Assembly (NCBI GenBank): GCA_030743445.1
Contig: JASLSL010000148.1
Coordinates: 1 to 15,695, forward strand
Reading direction: 5' to 3'
DNA length: 15,695 bases
Origin: Alphaproteobacteria bacterium
GTDB taxonomy: Bacteria; Pseudomonadota; Alphaproteobacteria; UBA8366
Shown here: in pieces, positions 12,801 through 15,695 of the stretch
Numbering within the stretch: the stretch's first letter is position 1
How the letters are laid out: each line of letters starts with the position of its first letter
Notes under the pieces: model-generated
Database searches by the model: none
What the model saw: only the letters and a program-made list of their open reading frames with translations
Told to the model about the DNA's origin: nothing
Position numbers and translations under genes: made by a program

Positions 12801-15533
12801 CTACTTCCCCAGCACGTCCTTGAGCCGTTGCATGGCGCGGCCGAAGGCGTCCCAGTCGCCGGACTTGAGCGCGCGCTCGGCCTCCTCATAGGCGTCTTTC
12901 GCCGGCGCCAGGGTCTCGCGCGTCTCCTTGGCCGCGGCCCCGGAAACCGGCGCGGCACCGGGCGACGACCCGGATGCCGCAGGGGGCGCGCCGCCGTAGA
13001 CCGACGCCAGCGCCGCCTCCAGCGTCGGCGCCATCGCCAGCTTCACCCCGTCGCTGACGATGATCCGCTTCAGTTGCGGAATGTTGACGCCCTCGGCGAT
13101 CAGGTAGACCGGCTCGACGTAGACCAGCGAGCGTTCGATCGGGATCACCAGCAGGTTGCCGCGGATCACCCGCGAGCCGCGTTGGTCCCAGAGCGAGAGC
13201 TGCTGCGAGATCAGGGTGTCCTGGTCGAGCATCGCCTCGACCTGCATCGGCCCCATGATCAGCCGCTCCTTCGACATCTTGTAGGCGATCAGCTCGCCGT
13301 AGCCCGGGAAGTCGCTGCGCGCCGCCATCCAGGCGATCATGTTGTCGCGTTTGCGCGGGGTCAGCGGCATCATCAGCAGGAACTGCAGCCGATCCTCGCC
13401 CGGCAGTTTCATCAGCACGTAATAGGGCCGCATCTCGATCTGCTCGCCGCCGTATTTCTCGTGCGGCGCCGCCCACACGTCCTCGCGATTGTAGAACACC
13501 TGCGGCAGGGTCATGTGGTAGGTGCTGTAGACCGCGAGCTGGGCCGAGAACAGCTCCTGGGGATAGCGCAAGTGCCGCCGCAGGCCCTCGGGCATCGCCT
13601 TCAAGTCGCGGAACAGTTCCGGCAGGGCCGCCCGGTAGGTCCGGACGATCGGATCGTCGGGCTCGATGACGTAGAAGGTGACATCGCCGTTGTAGGCGTC
13701 GATCACGATCTTCAGGGAATTGCGGATGTAGTTGTAGGTGTCGAGATAGGGCTCGGCATAGGGATAGGTGTCGGAAATCGTATAGGCGTCCTGGATCCAA
13801 TAGAGCCGGCCCCGATCGATCGCCAAGTAGGGATCGTCGTCGAACTTGAGGAAGGGTGCCAAGCGCCGCACCCGCTCGTGCACCGGGCGCCAGTACTGGA
13901 TGCGGCTCCGGGGCGTGACGTAGCTCGAGATCAGGATGCCGATATCGAACTGGTCCCACGCGAACAGCAGGCGCTTCCACCAGGCGTCGAGCGGCACGCC
14001 GCCCGCACCCGTATAGCGCCGGTAGACGTTCTCGTCGCCCGCCGGATAGTCGAACTCCTTAACCCCGGTGCCGACGATGCGGTAGTCGGAGGCACTTTCG
14101 CCGTAATAGATCGCCGGCTCCCTGACCTCGAGCCCGCCGGCGAGCTTCGGCGGCAGGTCGCGGGCGACCAGGATCGGCGCCCCCTCGACGCTCTTCTTCG
14201 CGGTCAGGCTCATCGCCAGCCCGTAGCCGTGGGTGTATTGCAGGTGGCGGTTGAGCCACGTGTCGGTCGGGTCGGGCAAGTCCTCCGACATCTCGCGCGC
14301 CGCCAGCATGACCTGGCGGACCTCGCCGTCGATCGTGTAGCGGTCGACGTCGACGTCGTTGAATTCGTAGTAGGTGCGGATCTGCTGCAGCTGGCGGAAG
14401 GTCTCGCTCAGCGGCCGCCAGTCCCAGACCCGGATGTTGTCGATCGTCCGGCGGTTGCGCGCGAGGTCGGCCGGCGCCAGCGCCTGCTCGGCGCCGTAGG
14501 AGCGTTCCTCGACCCGGTCGAGGCCGAAGGCGGCGCGGGTGAAGGCGATGTTATGCTCGAGGAACGGCGTCTCGCGCTTGAGCTCGTTCGGCTCGACGAC
14601 GAAGCTCTGCACCGCCCAGGGCACGATGCCGAGGGCCACGATCAGGATACCGAGATAGCCGGTGGCGACGAACAGGACGATCCGCCCGTGCCGCTGCAGC
14701 CACGGGATCAGAAAGGCCGCCGCGACCGCGACGGTGGCGCCGGCGACCAACCACAACCCCGGCCGTTGGACGTTGACCTCGGTATAGCCGGCGCCGTAGA
14801 CCGCGCCGCCGGTCGACTGCAATAGACCGTAACGATCGAGGTAGTAGCCCCAGGCGACGGCGACGAGGAAAAGCGCTAAGTTCAACGCCAGATGCCGCAT
14901 CACGGCGGGCGCCGCCTCGATCCCGTCCTGCAGGGTGACGCGCAACGAAGCGGCGTACCCGTAGGTCACGAACAACAGCGCCAGAACGACGAACACGATC
15001 GATGTGGCGGCGTTCTGCAGAACCTCGAGGAACGGCAGTTCGAACAGGTAGAAGCCGATGTCGCGCCCGAAAATCGGCTCGGCCTGGCCGAAGGGCTGCG
15101 CCCACACATATCGCAGCAGCACCTCCCACTCGGCGCACAGCCTGAGGCCGGCGATCAAGGCGATCAGGATCGAAACCAGAATCAACAGGCCCGGTGTGCG
15201 CGCCGGGCCGTAGGTGTCGTCGCGCAGCACGCCGGGATAAACGAGATTCGCCGGCGCGCCGACGCCGGTCATCTGGGTCTTGATCGCAGCGCCGATCGCC
15301 ACGAGATCGACGATCCGGGCAAGCGCGCGGGCGTTGAGCCAGAAATACGCCAGGACGACGAAGAAGCCGGCGAAGAACAGACCGAAGATCAGCAGCCGCA
15401 TGATCCAGAACACGCCGACATAGCCGAGCTCCCCGAACCACAGGAGCTCGACCGCCCAATCGACCAGCTTGACCATACCGATCAGGGCCGCGAGACCGAT
15501 CAGGATCACCTTGAGCGCAAATGGCACTTGCAC
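12801..15533 (-). CDS. UPF0182 (COG1615) large membrane protein
   Basis: A 910-residue protein of unknown function. Seven hydrophobic helices lie in the first third (about 7-29, 43-66, 114-131, 175-195, 216-231, 259-277 and 285-311). A large soluble domain of about 500 residues follows, then an Ala/Pro/Gly-rich linker (about 845-875) and a charged helical tail. Family hallmarks are AEPIFGRDIGFYLFELPF (151-168) and the VEPNELKRETP segment with LEHNI. The topology places the large domain outside the cytoplasm or in the periplasm. The start is GTG at 15533, supported by AGGGAG six bases upstream (15540-15545) and by lack of an ATG near. It is transcribed alone. Confidence 0.93.
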   Translation of the reverse strand: MQVPFALKVILIGLAALIGMVKLVDWAVELLWFGELGYVGVFWIMRLLIFGLFFAGFFVVLAYFWLNARALARIVDLVAIGAAIKTQMTGVGAPANLVYPGVLRDDTYGPARTPGLLILVSILIALIAGLRLCAEWEVLLRYVWAQPFGQAEPIFGRDIGFYLFELPFLEVLQNAATSIVFVVLALLFVTYGYAASLRVTLQDGIEAAPAVMRHLALNLALFLVAVAWGYYLDRYGLLQSTGGAVYGAGYTEVNVQRPGLWLVAGATVAVAAAFLIPWLQRHGRIVLFVATGYLGILIVALGIVPWAVQSFVVEPNELKRETPFLEHNIAFTRAAFGLDRVEERSYGAEQALAPADLARNRRTIDNIRVWDWRPLSETFRQLQQIRTYYEFNDVDVDRYTIDGEVRQVMLAAREMSEDLPDPTDTWLNRHLQYTHGYGLAMSLTAKKSVEGAPILVARDLPPKLAGGLEVREPAIYYGESASDYRIVGTGVKEFDYPAGDENVYRRYTGAGGVPLDAWWKRLLFAWDQFDIGILISSYVTPRSRIQYWRPVHERVRRLAPFLKFDDDPYLAIDRGRLYWIQDAYTISDTYPYAEPYLDTYNYIRNSLKIVIDAYNGDVTFYVIEPDDPIVRTYRAALPELFRDLKAMPEGLRRHLRYPQELFSAQLAVYSTYHMTLPQVFYNREDVWAAPHEKYGGEQIEMRPYYVLMKLPGEDRLQFLLMMPLTPRKRDNMIAWMAARSDFPGYGELIAYKMSKERLIMGPMQVEAMLDQDTLISQQLSLWDQRGSRVIRGNLLVIPIERSLVYVEPVYLIAEGVNIPQLKRIIVSDGVKLAMAPTLEAALASVYGGAPPAASGSSPGAAPVSGAAAKETRETLAPAKDAYEEAERALKSGDWDAFGRAMQRLKDVLGK

Positions 15534-15576
15534 GACGTACTCCCTGTCTGCGCCGTGTCACGGCTCGGTTTCGGGA

Positions 15577-15605
15577 ATTGTAGCACCCGCCCGCACGGGC
15601 GTCTC
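15577..15605 (-). promoter_or_regulatory. Candidate extended -10 promoter of the UPF0182 gene
   Basis: On the minus strand, TACAAT (15577-15582, five of six) is preceded by TGC, an extended -10, and 17 bases further by GAGACG (15600-15605, three of six). It lies 43 bases before the GTG. The remaining bases, 15606-15695, hold nothing I can name. Confidence 0.45.
15588..15601. repeat. 14-bp palindrome between promoter elements
   Basis: CGCCCG-CA-CGGGCG is an inverted repeat with 6-base arms and a 2-base centre. It fills most of the spacer of the candidate UPF0182 promoter and touches its -35, where an operator would be expected. It could be chance in GC-rich sequence. Confidence 0.35.
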
Positions 15606-15695
15606 GCGGACTACCTGGCTACGCCGTCCCAACGGTGCACTTGACAACCGACCGGCCCGGGTGGTCGTCTCGATCCATTGGGCAAACAACCGAAA

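Noticed and set aside
15641..15646. Perfect TTGACA -35 box on the plus strand
   Set aside because: No -10-like hexamer lies 15-19 bases downstream and no plus-strand frame follows before the window ends.

Overview
The window is high-GC bacterial chromosome with strongly G/C-biased third codon positions and tightly packed short operons on both strands. A CheY-like receiver, a UPF0182 protein, a short CinA-type protein, a RidA/amidohydrolase pair and a PadB-like molybdoenzyme together suggest a proteobacterium. An alphaproteobacterium of the Rhodospirillales kind is my best guess, but no marker gene here proves it. I see no prophage, CRISPR array or intact insertion sequence. No stretch longer than about 160 bases lacks a gene.

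Left part (1-5664). A response-regulator gene runs off the left edge. A divergent small membrane-protein gene follows and meets, tail to tail with a 16-base overlap, a minus-strand redox operon. Read in its own direction this operon is: tRNA-Leu(UAA), a FlK-type hotdog thioesterase, a PadB-like Mo-bisPGD oxidoreductase, and one polypeptide joining a four-cluster ferredoxin-like subunit to a DmsC-like membrane anchor. The large subunit has no Tat signal, so the complex should face the cytoplasm, where CoA thioesters are. PadBCD is known to oxidise phenylacetyl-CoA to phenylglyoxylate with electrons going to quinone. A thioesterase in the same operon fits oxidation of an acyl-CoA followed by release of the oxo-acid, but the true substrate cannot be read from the sequence. 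A 45-residue lipoprotein gene lies upstream of the tRNA.

Middle part (5691-10179). A 57-residue membrane protein (plus strand) converges on a minus-strand pair made of a short CinA/MoCF-domain protein and an alkaline-phosphatase-superfamily phosphodiesterase. Between the convergent ends is an AT-rich island with two GGTGCC-N-GGCACC-type palindromes around a full match to the IHF consensus. Further right are a YkuE/YaeI-like metallophosphoesterase and a TauE/SafE-family permease, both on the minus strand.

Right part (10329-15695). A small two-helix membrane protein is followed by a compact plus-strand run of histidine phosphatase, RidA-family protein and LigI-like amidohydrolase, probably one operon. 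It converges, with a 9-base gap, on a large UPF0182 membrane-protein gene whose predicted promoter lies near the right edge.
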